Shown: positions 23,222-31,866, numbered from the stretch's first letter. The stretch is DNA of 32,589 nt from Scalindua sp964437425 (GCA_964437425.1 CAYTGO010000034.1:1-32589); one strand, 5' to 3'. The notes: a model not told the origin generated them from the letters alone. Made by a program: numbers and translations.

Positions 23222-24343
23222 ATGGAACCATTTAAGACAAATGACTATCCGACATTAGGCATAGAAGAAGAGCTGCATCTGGTAGATACAGAGACGGCAG
23301 AACTCACGCCTTCTGTTAACGAAGTTATGGCATCCCTTAGCCCCGATTTCCGAAAAAGAGTGTGCTATGAACTATTACAATGTGTCTTAGAAACGCGTAC
23401 AGGTGTTTACAGAACGGTAGATGATCTCATTGAAGAAACAGCAAACGGCAGAACTATCCTTGCGGAGAGTTGTAAAAAACTCAATATGGATCTTGTTGCT
23501 GCCGGAAGCCATCCCTTTTCAGATTGGAAAAAACAGCCTATCATAGACAATGAACACTATAAATGGGTGCATGATAACCACGGATATATCTCTAACCGCA
23601 TGCTGGCCTTTGGACTTCACATACACGTCGGAGTAAAAAACGAAGAAGCTGCCATATATATAATGAACGAAATGCGGCGTTGGACATATCCCCTCTTAGC
23701 CCTGTCCGCAAATTCTCCTTACTACGATGGAAGAGATACCGGATTAGCTTCTACACGCGCTCACCTGTTTCATTCTATGCCTCGAACCAAGTTCGCCCCA
23801 CCATTTAGATCGTTTTCAGAACTTGTCGCTTACTACGAAAAATTCCTTGCTGCCGGCGATATAACACGTCCAGGTGATTTATGGTGGATTATTCGTCCCC
23901 AGCCACCACTGGGCACAGTTGAATTTAGAATCTTTGATATTCCTACATCTGTCCGTCGTATCGGGGCATTTGCCGCCTTGATACAGGCTGCCGTAGACAC
24001 ATATCAGGACAGGTTTTTTGAGGGGTTACCGGAGAGCGAGTTGCACTCCGGGTACCTCGAAGAGAACTGGTGGAAGGCAATGAGATATGGACTGAATGCT
24101 AAAATAATAGAACCGGAAACAGGAGAGATTACAACTATCAGCGAACAACTCAGACGTCTAATCGAATTGACTGCACCCAAGGCAAAAGATCTTCATGCTG
24201 AACACTACCTGGATTTTGCCGGAGCAATGATAAAAAATGGAAGTGAATCGGACCTGCAAAGAGTCCTGTATAAAGACTTGAACGGTGATTTGCGTGCACT
24301 TGAAAAGGAGCTTGCGAGAAGAACGCTGGAATTCTCTGAGTAG
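23222..24343 (+). CDS. YbdK-type carboxylate-amine ligase (GCS2 family)
   Basis: 373 residues from ATG 23222, with AAAGG nine bases upstream. The opening TLGIEEELHLVD (11-22) is the ATP/Mg-binding start of the GCS2 glutamate-cysteine ligase family. HIHVGV, TGLASTRAHLFHSMPRT and GTVEFRIFDIP follow in order, and the length equals that of YbdK. Members join a carboxylate to an amine through an acyl phosphate; YbdK itself has weak glutamate-cysteine ligase activity. No glutathione synthetase (gshB) is next to it, so the product is unknown. It stands alone, with a divergent PilZ gene upstream and a convergent cysteine-rich protein gene downstream. Confidence 0.88.
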   Translation: MEPFKTNDYPTLGIEEELHLVDTETAELTPSVNEVMASLSPDFRKRVCYELLQCVLETRTGVYRTVDDLIEETANGRTILAESCKKLNMDLVAAGSHPFSDWKKQPIIDNEHYKWVHDNHGYISNRMLAFGLHIHVGVKNEEAAIYIMNEMRRWTYPLLALSANSPYYDGRDTGLASTRAHLFHSMPRTKFAPPFRSFSELVAYYEKFLAAGDITRPGDLWWIIRPQPPLGTVEFRIFDIPTSVRRIGAFAALIQAAVDTYQDRFFEGLPESELHSGYLEENWWKAMRYGLNAKIIEPETGEITTISEQLRRLIELTAPKAKDLHAEHYLDFAGAMIKNGSESDLQRVLYKDLNGDLRALEKELARRTLEFSE

Positions 24344-24357
24344 AAGACTCTGGCTAA

Positions 24358-24420
24358 TTCAATCCTCCTTACCCCCCCCACCCTTTGGCAAAGGTGAATT
24401 AGTGAGATTACATATATCTA
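24358..24420. repeat. C-rich dispersed intergenic repeat resembling CCCTTTGgCAAAGGG elements
   Basis: AATCCTCCTTACC, a C-run, then CACCCTTTGGCAAAGGTG and GAATTAGTGAGATT: an imperfect inverted repeat about 60 bases long in the short gap between two convergent genes. It resembles a degenerate copy of a C-rich/G-rich hairpin repeat I recall from many environmental genomes. It could work as a bidirectional terminator here. Confidence 0.4.
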
Positions 24421-24426
24421 ACCCTG

Positions 24427-24768
24427 CTACTCCACCTCTTTCATTTCCGTTATACCGCAATGACACAGGCCCGGTTCATCGGCCACTGTTCCACATTCAC
24501 ACATGGTACCGCAATCACATTCGTATTCGTACTCATCACTCATCTCTTCCCTGTCTGATGGTATCGTGGCGAGGCCACACACGCATCTACCGCCGGGTTC
24601 ATATGTCTCAAAAGCACAGAGGCACCCACCGGCACAGTAACAGATATAGATTGTCTGTTTTTTCCCCTCTGCCGCGTTAATATTATTGGCAGTGTAAAGA
24701 AATCCCCCTGAAACGATCATACAAATAGTTAGTATAGCGATTAAGTTACTCTTCAAGTTTTCCAACAC
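24427..24768 (-). CDS. Exported cysteine-rich protein with duplicated six-cysteine module
   Basis: 113 residues. Start GTG 24768, or the next codon TTG 24765, which has better spacing to AAGGA. Signal peptide about residues 7-32 (hydrophobic core AILTICMIVSGGFLY). The mature part holds two copies of C-x-C-x3-C-x-C-x(9-10)-C-x-C-G: cysteines 43, 45, 49, 51, 62, 64 and 84, 86, 90, 92, 102, 104, joined by an acidic linker (SDREEMSDEYEYE). Both copies share an EPG turn before the last C-x-C-G. The paired cysteines suggest metal (Cu, Zn) or iron-sulfur binding, as in metallothioneins, or a disulfide-knotted fold outside the cytoplasm. CxxCH is absent, so it is not a cytochrome. I recognise no family. 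Confidence 0.75.
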   Translation of the reverse strand: MLENLKSNLIAILTICMIVSGGFLYTANNINAAEGKKQTIYICYCAGGCLCAFETYEPGGRCVCGLATIPSDREEMSDEYEYECDCGTMCECGTVADEPGLCHCGITEMKEVE

Positions 24769-25050
24769 AATCCTTGCCCCTTTCTACATGGATAAATCCC
24801 TGAATATTATTATGCATCAATTAACCACAACATAAGTAAATCAAAAAAATAAAGTGATTAAATGAAAACAGGGGTTATTTATATCTAATATTACATAGTA
24901 AGTCAATTACGCTTTCATTTTAATAAATGAAATTTGTGATCAAAGAACTTTTTTAAAACACTGGCGTAACAGGTGGATTGTTTTAAGGCTTTTATTATTG
25001 CTGGTCTGTTTTTTGTGTCTTGCGGAGGATACGGGTATGAATGTTGGATT

Positions 25051-25647
25051 TCAAAGATTATCAATAGCGGTTAAAAGCTCTGTAAAAGAACCAAGTTCAA
25101 ACACCAGGAAAACATTTCCACTTATCTGAGGTTCCTGGACCTTGAAGTCGGCACGTATCAGCAAAAATGCTAAGTCCTCTTTTGAGTCTTTTAATTTTAT
25201 CAGGTCAGCAAAACTTCCTTTTTTATAATTCGGCGGTGAAAAATCTATTTCTGCAGTCAGCAAATTAGCAATTGATCCCATAACGGCATTTATTAATATA
25301 TTACCGACTTCATTCAGCGCCCCTGATGTTGCCTCCTCAAAACCCTCTGAGTCCGGTTCTTCACCTGTAAGTGCTGTTACCAGTTCTGCTACACTTTCCG
25401 GAGGAAAAACAAGTGCTGAGCTTCCTGAAAATGGCCCATAGAAATCAAGTTGGACACTGGAAAGACCGTCGTGATTTACATCTGCCAGTTCTTCACCGGG
25501 ATTTTCCGGATCAAACATGATAATAGATGGCACCTCTAAGTCAATATGGGCCTCCAGCATTCCATTAAGTATGCTGGCCGCCTTTCCCATCCCGATATTT
25601 ACTATTTCTTTCAAAGCATCTAATTGTTCATCAGTTGGCTTTGTCAC
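25051..25647 (-). CDS. CheC-like phosphatase (chemotaxis/receiver dephosphorylation)
   Basis: 198 residues from GTG 25647, overlapping the receiver gene stop by one base. CheC fold with both pseudo-repeat centres. The first matches D-x3-E-x2-N-x22-P fully (D10, E14, N17, P40). The second has E113-x2-N116 and P139, but Gly109 where D/S is usual. At least one phosphatase centre should work, removing phosphate from CheY-type receivers. Because the gene is fused in an operon to a CheY-like receiver, that receiver is the obvious substrate. No CheA, CheW, receptor or flagellar gene is nearby, so the pair may serve a process other than swimming. Confidence 0.87.
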   Translation of the reverse strand: MTKPTDEQLDALKEIVNIGMGKAASILNGMLEAHIDLEVPSIIMFDPENPGEELADVNHDGLSSVQLDFYGPFSGSSALVFPPESVAELVTALTGEEPDSEGFEEATSGALNEVGNILINAVMGSIANLLTAEIDFSPPNYKKGSFADLIKLKDSKEDLAFLLIRADFKVQEPQISGNVFLVFELGSFTELLTAIDNL

Positions 25648-26018
25648 TAACCCTGCCCCCCCTTGTTCAGGATGTTTTCTATAGCCAGCTTCAGCTTTTC
25701 TTTATCAGGAGGCTTGCCGAAAAACTCAGAAACACCGAGGTTCATACACCTGTCTTTGACCGAGTCCTGAATATTTGCGGAAATTACGATTACATTTACG
25801 TCCATGTTTGTTTCACGCAAAAGTTCCAGCAATTCGGTTCCCTCCATTTCAGGCATTAAAATATCAGTGAGCACAATATCAGGCTCTTCACTGGTTATTT
25901 TTTCCAGACCTTCTCTCCCGTTCCCGGCTTCAATAGTCTCATGCCCGAGTTCGACAACAATTTTTTTCAACATTGTACGTGTAAATTTTGCATCATCTAC
26001 AATCAGAATCTTTGCCAT
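25647..26018 (-). CDS. Single-domain response regulator receiver (CheY-like)
   Basis: 123 residues from ATG 26018, with AAGGAGG six bases upstream. It is a complete receiver domain with acidic pair D8-D9, phosphoacceptor D52 (LTDILMP), S80 in the switch Thr/Ser position (VISAN) and K102 (GKPP). There is no output domain, so it signals by binding a partner. The kinase is not encoded nearby. It lies between an exported protein gene (25 bases upstream) and the CheC-like phosphatase gene (one-base overlap), so a stand-alone receiver-phosphatase module is indicated. Confidence 0.93.
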   Translation of the reverse strand: MAKILIVDDAKFTRTMLKKIVVELGHETIEAGNGREGLEKITSEEPDIVLTDILMPEMEGTELLELLRETNMDVNVIVISANIQDSVKDRCMNLGVSEFFGKPPDKEKLKLAIENILNKGGQG

Positions 26019-26043
26019 ATACCCCCCTCCTTAAAAATTAAAA

Positions 26044-26826
26044 TTATGTTCCACTCTTGTCTAATGAGCCCGGATCTGTTATTTCAAAAAAATAACCGAA
26101 TCCGAGTTTTGACCTTAAGGTAAGCTGCCCGATACAATAGTAGTACTTACCGGGTTCAAGCGTGATATAGCGTAAACCCACTCTGCTTGACACCTCAGAG
26201 TACTCATCTGCAATTTTCTCGACAGCCCAGTCCCCTGATTTAAATACTATTTTACCAATAAGGTTGTTGTCCACAACCCTGTATAGATTTTTACCTACTA
26301 CTATCGGTTCCTCCCTGGAGTAGTCAAGTAACATCAACCCGAGGCGACCATTTTCAAATGCATCTTCAGGACACTCTATCTTTGTCGGCTCTCCTTTAAC
26401 ATAAAAGCTCATACTGCTATCATCACGTTCTGAATTAAAGCTGGCATACTCAAACTTCTTATAATCTTCCATCCTTATCAGAAAAACGCCTCCACTCTCA
26501 GGATATTTCCAGAAAGTCAATCCTGGCACAGAAACCGCCGTTGTTTCACGTATATTTAATGTGGATGTTTGCTTTGCATAACCTTTTTTTCTATACGACA
26601 CCACTACTTTGCCGGGATTATATTTAATACTGTATTGACCATTTTCATCCGTCTTCGCGGCAAACTTAGTCCCTTTAATCTTAACCTCAACATCTTTAAC
26701 AACTTTGTCAAAACCATCCACCACCTGCCCCGTCATTGTCCCCTGTTTAGAAAATGACGTTGAACAAAAAAGTGTTATAGCAAGCAACAGTAATAAGAAA
26801 ATCGTAGAAATTCTTTTCAGTCTCAT
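26044..26826 (-). CDS. Exported protein with N-terminal CarboxypepD_reg-like domain
   Basis: 260 residues from ATG 26826. The signal peptide is clear (MRLKRISTIFLLLLLAITLF, cleavage near residue 26). Residues about 30-100 look like a carboxypeptidase regulatory-like beta sandwich (GQVVDGFDKVVKDVEVKIKG, then DENGQYSIKYNPGKVVVSYRKKGY). The remaining 150 residues are beta-rich with no motif I know (GLRYITLEPGKYYYCIGQLTL near the end). Such domains often bind sugars or act as spacers in envelope proteins. It heads a likely three-gene operon with the receiver and CheC-like genes, an odd pairing of an exported protein with a cytoplasmic signalling pair. Function unknown. Confidence 0.75.
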   Translation of the reverse strand: MRLKRISTIFLLLLLAITLFCSTSFSKQGTMTGQVVDGFDKVVKDVEVKIKGTKFAAKTDENGQYSIKYNPGKVVVSYRKKGYAKQTSTLNIRETTAVSVPGLTFWKYPESGGVFLIRMEDYKKFEYASFNSERDDSSMSFYVKGEPTKIECPEDAFENGRLGLMLLDYSREEPIVVGKNLYRVVDNNLIGKIVFKSGDWAVEKIADEYSEVSSRVGLRYITLEPGKYYYCIGQLTLRSKLGFGYFFEITDPGSLDKSGT

Positions 26827-27182
26827 AGTTTCCCAAATTAACCAGAAGTAACTCTCAAACTTACCATTTAAGCCAATACAGTCACACTGTAACGCTTAGT
26901 CAAAAGAGGTCAATACACTACACAAGATATAAAAATTAATCCACTAAAAACAGGCAATGTTGGACATTTCACCGCTTTACCTGTTTCTATTATCAATAAA
27001 CGGGGAGTTCATTTCAACAGCCCCCTGCCTGTTACATAAATTTAACAACATAATCTTATTGACATTATATATAAAATTATTTTAAATGTTCTTCTAACTT
27101 AACAAAAACTTCAGGTTAAAAAAACAGGCGATTCAATCAAGAACAATGTCTTCTTGTAACCAGATATATTCAGGAGAATAAT
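26827..27182. other. Divergent intergenic region upstream of greA
   Basis: 356 bases without a convincing gene. AACAGGCA (about 26950) and TGCCTGTT (27026-27033) are exact inverted partners about 75 bases apart, enclosing a segment that could be a small structured RNA or leader. A promoter candidate for greA lies at 27059-27087. Confidence 0.4.
27059..27087 (+). promoter_or_regulatory. Putative sigma70-type promoter of greA
   Basis: TTGACA (27059-27064), a 17-base AT-rich spacer and TTAAAT (27082-27087; four of six consensus bases). It would give a leader of about 90 bases before ATG 27183. Confidence 0.4.
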
Positions 27183-27653
27183 ATGGATAAAGTTTATATG
27201 TCAAAAGATGGCTACCAAAGATTAACAAAAGAGCTGGATGATATGAAAAATGTAAAGAGGGCCGAGATCCAGGAAGCAATCGCAACCGCAAGAGCTTTTG
27301 GAGACCTTAAAGAAAATGCCGAATATCATGCAGCAAGAGAAGCGCAGGGTTTGCTCGAAGCAAAGATTCGCCAACTTGAAGACAAGCTTGCTAGAACTGA
27401 AATCGTAGACTCCTCCAATATCCCAACTGACGCTATACATTTCGGTGCAAAAGTAGAAGTCGAAGATCTGGACACAGGTGATATTGAAAACTACGAGCTG
27501 GTAGGCGCAGGTGACGACGATCCAATGAACGACAAAATACTGGTCTCTTCTCCTTTCGCACAAGCATTATTAGAACATAAGGTAGGCGATGAAGTAGAGG
27601 TAAATGCCCCGGCCGGTGTATTGAGATTTAAAATATTGAAGATTGAATACTAA
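27183..27653 (+). CDS. greA: Transcription elongation factor GreA
   Basis: 156 residues from ATG 27183, with AGGAG at 27172-27176. The N-terminal coiled-coil runs to about residue 75, with the tip GDLKENAEYHAAREAQ (41-56) including the acidic residues that enter the RNA polymerase secondary channel. The C-terminal FKBP-like domain has GAKVEVEDLDTGDIENYELVG and ISSP-like SSPFAQALLEHKVGDEVEVNAPAG. It stimulates cleavage of backtracked RNA by RNA polymerase. Length is normal. A long perfect hairpin follows 27 bases after the stop. Confidence 0.97.
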   Translation: MDKVYMSKDGYQRLTKELDDMKNVKRAEIQEAIATARAFGDLKENAEYHAAREAQGLLEAKIRQLEDKLARTEIVDSSNIPTDAIHFGAKVEVEDLDTGDIENYELVGAGDDDPMNDKILVSSPFAQALLEHKVGDEVEVNAPAGVLRFKILKIEY

Positions 27654-27680
27654 CTTCTCACTTTTCAGCCACAAAACCAT

Positions 27681-27712
27681 ATAACCGGCTTCTCTTTTGA
27701 GAAGCCGGTTAT
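27681..27712. terminator. Bidirectional hairpin terminator between greA and the 72-aa gene
   Basis: Perfect 14-bp stem: ATAACCGGCTTCTC (27681-27694), loop TTTT, GAGAAGCCGGTTAT (27699-27712). It lies between the convergent greA and 72-residue genes. Neither side has a long T-run (the minus side continues ATGGTTTTG), so it may act as a Rho-independent terminator of moderate strength for both. Confidence 0.7.
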
Positions 27713-27796
27713 GGTTATGCAACAGATGATAGTTAATTTGTATGCAAGTCCCCCCTCCCGCAGACAAACCTTCTTAGTCAACTATATTTTAAACTG

Positions 27797-28015
27797 CTAT
27801 TCGCTAAACGGCAGATGATATTCTTCTTTGAGGTCGTATTTCGTACTAAGATCCCCTGTATTCCACTTTTTTTCCATCTTTGAGACCACTTGCATGAGCT
27901 TTGAGTGTTCCTCCTGCAGGATATCATCAAATGCCCTGGTATCACGCTTTTCTTTGATCTTCTCACCAAAGACCTTAGTATTAAATGCTTCCAGAAAAAG
28001 CCTGTTAATTCCCAC
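27797..28015 (-). CDS. Small hypothetical protein (72 aa)
   Basis: GTG 28015, with AAAGGAG eight bases upstream, a good start context. The 72-residue product is hydrophilic and helical (LFLEAFNTKVFGEKIKEK, then DDILQEEHSKLMQVVSKMEKKWNTG), with no cysteine, signal peptide or membrane span. I recognise no family. The ribosome-binding site, the preceding spacer and the shared terminator with greA support a real gene. It is a single-gene unit. Confidence 0.6.
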   Translation of the reverse strand: MGINRLFLEAFNTKVFGEKIKEKRDTRAFDDILQEEHSKLMQVVSKMEKKWNTGDLSTKYDLKEEYHLPFSE

Positions 28016-28373
28016 CCGGTTATCTCCTTTCTGTAAATAGATACGATCTATACATTGTTTGAAGTAGTAAATACTCTTATGTCTTTAGTATCGGATATTT
28101 CTACAAAAACTTAAGTGATAAATTTCCCATTCCCTATATTAACTGTCATCGCCTTTTTCACCTTGATTTTGAAGGCATGCAGCATTACTATTCTGGCAGT
28201 CCCATCTATATAAACCCAAATGTCAAAGCTCAAATGCCAAATCAATGCTTAAAGGTCAAATGAATTAAATAGTAGATGCCTTTTCTTCGATTTGAATTTT
28301 GGGCTTTGGATTTCATTGGGATTTTGAACTTTGAATTTCTAATCATCCTGTTATCCTGTCAATATCTAACAAT
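28016..28373. other. Intergenic region upstream of the first symporter gene
   Basis: 358 bases without a gene. The right half (28214-28340) is an imperfect inverted-repeat element, listed separately. The left part is plain AT-rich sequence and should hold the promoter of the 72-residue gene. No Shine-Dalgarno precedes the symporter ATG at 28374. Confidence 0.5.
28214..28340. repeat. Dispersed inverted-repeat element, CAAATGCCAAAT type
   Basis: The left arm (about 28214-28266) is made of TCAAAG/CAAATGCCAAAT words. The right arm (about 28287-28338) contains GATTTGAATTTTGGGCTTTGG and TTTGAACTTTGAATTT, the imperfect reverse complement. The transcript could form a long, bulged hairpin. The word pattern resembles a dispersed intergenic family I recall in planctomycete-like genomes. 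Confidence 0.55.
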
Positions 28374-29987
28374 ATGACCCATATAGACTGGATAGTATTA
28401 ATAACTTACCTGATTGGTATTATCGGACTTGGTGTCTGGCTGGCAAGGCGCCAGCAATCAACCGATGACTATTTTCTTGGTGGCAGGAAAATGGGATCAA
28501 CTGTTATTGCCATATCCCTTGCGGCTAACCAGGTAAGCGCAATAAGCTTGATCAGCGCCCCTGCTTTTGTAGCGCTTAAAGCCGGAGGTGGTATTAAATG
28601 GTTACAGTTTGAGTTTGCCGTACCGGTTGCCATGATTGCCATAATGTTCCTGCTGGTACCTGTTTTCCGTCAGCTTTCCGGCGCCTCGGTCTACGAATAT
28701 GCCGAACGGAGATTCGGTGCGGGTACACGGCTTATGCTGTCAGCTCTTTTTATGTTTTCACGCGGACTCTCAACAAGCGTGATTTTATATACCTCCGCAC
28801 TAGTCCTCTCTGTGGTACTGAACCTGCCTATTCTCACCACTATGATTATAATGGCAATAGTCTCCATTGCGTATACAACAATCGGAGGAATAATGGCTGA
28901 TGTGTACAGCGACATCATTCAGCTTATCATTTTATATGGAGGCGTACTCGTTGCTCTGATTGTATCCATAAATATGTTAGGCGGAGATCTTTCTTCCATT
29001 TCAATTGATCCCGCACGCCTGAATTCGATAGATTTTTCACATCACGGTTTTGGAGACGGCCAGACATTTGCCTTCTGGCCCATGATTATCGGGTGTTTTT
29101 TCCTCTATATGGGCTATTACGGATGTGACCAGAGCCAGGCTCAGCGTCTGCTTGCCACACCCGGCAATCGGCAGACACAAAATGCACTGATGATTAATGG
29201 ACTGATCAGGTTCCCGATAGTCCTCACCTATATCATCTTCGGAGTGGTTCTGGCAGCCTTTGTTCAAAATCAACCTGACTTTGCCGCTCAGCTCCAGGGC
29301 AAGAATCCGGATTACATGGTACCAACTTTTATGATTACCTATCTGCCGGTTGGCGTGGTAGGTCTTGTAATGGCAGGTCTCTTTGCCGCTTCCATGTCCA
29401 GTATTGATTCCGCCTTTAATTCACTATCTGCCGTGACCGTCTCAGATTTTGTGCTGAAATTCAAACCGGACATGGCACAAAATCCCCTTAAGATGCTTCG
29501 CTTATCAAAAATTGTAACCTTATTATGGGGGATCTTCAGTGCGGGAGGTGCCTATTTTGTAGCTAAATCTTCATCCACTGTAATAGAGATAGTAAACATG
29601 ATAGGTTCGGCATTTTCCGGCCCTATCCTGGCTACTTTCTTAGCCGGCATTCTATTCCGATCGATAACCGGTTCCGGTATAATCACCGGCATTATAGCCG
29701 GTACAGCACTTAACTTTTTCCTGGGACAATACATACCGTCTATATCATGGCTCTGGTGGGGACCGATCGGGTTCTGCATGACATTAACCGTTTCACTTAT
29801 TTTCTCCAAGGTAGCACCGACTGCCTCTTGCATCTCTGAAGAGTGGACACTGAAAGGTATATTAAATAAACACCCCGAAAAACAGAGCTGGCTTAGAGAC
29901 AAGCGAGTCTATACTCTGATAGCATATACCTTCGTTATAATCATAATCTCAATAATAGTCTCAAGAGTATTGCATTCGATACTGTAG
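28374..29987 (+). CDS. Sodium:solute symporter (SSS family)
   Basis: 537 residues from ATG 28374. It is an integral membrane protein with about 13 hydrophobic spans. The N terminus (IDWIVLITYLIGIIGLGVWLA, then DDYFLGGRKMG) is the SSS signature, and AASMSSIDSAFNSLSAVTVSDF near residue 340 is the conserved family helix with Na+-site serines. It imports a solute with Na+. Sugars, carboxylates, amino acids and others are all possible; the sequence does not decide. It shares opening and core motifs with the convergent symporter gene at 30170-31866, so the two are paralogues. It is flanked by repeat elements on both sides. Confidence 0.93.
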   Translation: MTHIDWIVLITYLIGIIGLGVWLARRQQSTDDYFLGGRKMGSTVIAISLAANQVSAISLISAPAFVALKAGGGIKWLQFEFAVPVAMIAIMFLLVPVFRQLSGASVYEYAERRFGAGTRLMLSALFMFSRGLSTSVILYTSALVLSVVLNLPILTTMIIMAIVSIAYTTIGGIMADVYSDIIQLIILYGGVLVALIVSINMLGGDLSSISIDPARLNSIDFSHHGFGDGQTFAFWPMIIGCFFLYMGYYGCDQSQAQRLLATPGNRQTQNALMINGLIRFPIVLTYIIFGVVLAAFVQNQPDFAAQLQGKNPDYMVPTFMITYLPVGVVGLVMAGLFAASMSSIDSAFNSLSAVTVSDFVLKFKPDMAQNPLKMLRLSKIVTLLWGIFSAGGAYFVAKSSSTVIEIVNMIGSAFSGPILATFLAGILFRSITGSGIITGIIAGTALNFFLGQYIPSISWLWWGPIGFCMTLTVSLIFSKVAPTASCISEEWTLKGILNKHPEKQSWLRDKRVYTLIAYTFVIIIISIIVSRVLHSIL

Positions 29988-29990
29988 AAA

Positions 29991-30190
29991 AAGTTTGAAG
30001 TTTAAAGTGAACTAAAGTGCCTAAAGTTGGAAATGGGATTCCAGTGCTGGATTCCTCTCGAAAGAGAGAACTATTGACGAATCGGGAATTCTTAAATCCT
30101 TTAGCAGAGTCCAAGGAAAGTAAAAAAATAAAAACTTGTTTTTCTCCACAACTTTAGTCACTTTAAACTTTAGCTCACTTTAAGCACTTT
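29991..30190. repeat. Inverted-repeat element of TAAAGTGAxCTAAAGT units between convergent symporters
   Basis: The left arm (29991-30030) reads GTTTAAAGTGAACTAAAG, then TGCCTAAAGTT. The right arm (about 30149-30190) is its imperfect reverse complement, again built from TAAAGTGA words. A transcript would fold into a hairpin of about 200 bases with a large loop. The right arm runs into the last codons of the second symporter, whose C terminus (KKKLKVLKVS) is encoded by repeat sequence. Probable role: transcription end for both genes. Confidence 0.6.
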
Positions 30191-31866
30191 TAACTTTTTC
30201 TTAGAAAAGATAACCCCAATACCAAAAGTCCATATCGACCCAATAATAATCGACCACTTCCAGGAGATCTNNNNNNNNNNNNNNNNNNNNNNNNNNNNNN
30301 NNNNNNNNNNNNNNNNNNNNNNNNNNNNNNNNNNNNNNNNNNNNNNNNNNNNNNNNNNNNNNNNNNNNNNCCAATACCAAAAGTCCATATCGACCCAATA
30401 ATAATCGACCACTTCCAGGAGATCTTATCAATTCCCAATGGAGAGAGAAGGGTTGAGCGGATTTCCTGTAGCGGTCCGATTGAATCTGCCGTCAAGAACA
30501 GGACTATAAGCACACTCGTAACCATTATAACAACATTGGCAATATCGTTACCGCGTCTATCTGTGAGGACGGCAATTAGGAAAACCCCAATCATAGCGCC
30601 GTATGTATAACCAAAGATCTTGAACCCAAGCCATAAAACAGATTCGGTCTTACCGCACTGCATTGCCACAATCGCCAGAACGGCAGCAAATATAATTACA
30701 GAATACCTGGAGATAGTGACAGCTTGTTTCTCTGTCGTGTCAGGCCTGATATATCGTTTGTAAATATCAATATAGAATGTGGAAGAGAGTGCGTTGAGAG
30801 CCGAATCAAGGGATGACATGGCCGCGGCAAGCAGTGCGGCAATCAGCAGTCCCCGCAAACCGGGAGTGAGCACGGTTTTTATGAAATGGGGAAAGATATA
30901 ATCAGTATGATGTGCTGCAATAAAACCATCAACCGCCGCGTCAGGGGCAACTTTGTAATAAGCAAAAAGAGCAGCACCTACTCCCAGAAAAAGTAGAGTA
31001 ATAGGAAAATTAAGTGCCGCCGTCCATAGCAACGCCCTTTGCCCTTTTTTCACATGATCGCACGTCAACATTCGCTGCACAAGGTCCTGGTCGGTCCCGA
31101 GCACCGCAAAGGTTGTGAAGCATCCAAACAGTAACCCTGCTGCAAGAGCATTGGGGTTATTAAAGTTAAGAAAGAATTCAGGATGAGACGGTGAAGCGGA
31201 AACATGAAAAACCTTGAACTTTCCGAATTCAGACCCGATCTGGAAGAACTCGCCAAAGCCTCCAGGCATGGCTGACCAGATAAAAAACAGTGTCACGATT
31301 GCTCCGCCCAGGAGTAGGAAAAACTGAAGCGCGTCTGTCCATATGACCGCCTTAATCCCTCCCAGGGTAGTGTATATAAACGCGACTACTGCGATCAGTA
31401 TGACTGCGCTATTAAGCGGAACATCAAATACAACAGAGAGTGCTATTGCACACCCTGCCAGTCGCACTCCACTTGCAAGCAGACGCGTGAGCATAAAAAA
31501 CCCGGTCCCGGCATCACGGCTCCTCGGGCCAAATCGTTTACCAAGAAACTCATAAATGGTAGTTACCTGGCTCTTGTAGTACGCACTTAATAATAGAGTT
31601 GAGACCAGCACGCGCCCGGCCAGATCTCCGATCGCCAGTTGTAGATAAACAAAATCACCTTCAAATGCAGCACCGGGAACACCTATGAATGTAAGTGCGG
31701 AAAGAGAAGTGGCGTAGATGGAGATCATAACAGAAATCCATGGCATCTTACGGCCACCAAGGAAATAGTCCTCTGTCGTACTCTCCTTTTTACCGGCTAA
31801 AATGCCAAAGGCGATAACGACGCCTGCATAGATTAAGATTACAACCCAGTCAAGTACAGATATCAT
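30170..31866 (-). CDS. Sodium:solute symporter (SSS family), second copy
   Basis: ATG 31866, with GGGGAA upstream. With the false gap (30271-30370) and one 55-bp copy removed, the frame ends at 30170 and encodes 513 residues, normal for the family. A frame ending at 30190 is an effect of the Ns. About 13 membrane spans. The start VLDWVVILIYAGVVIAFGIL followed by DYFLGGRKMPWISVMIS and the core AAMSSLDSALNALSSTFYIDIYKRY identify a Na+-coupled solute importer of the SGLT/putP superfamily. The substrate is not predictable. The C-terminal end is encoded by the intergenic repeat, so its last about ten residues may be a recent replacement. Confidence 0.92.
30216..30425. other. False scaffold gap with 55-bp flanking overlap
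   Basis: The Ns at 30271-30370 are bordered by identical 55-bp copies (30216-30270 and 30371-30425). Removing 155 bases brings the two symporter fragments into one frame. The overlap length equals that at 1957-2166. Confidence 0.95.
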
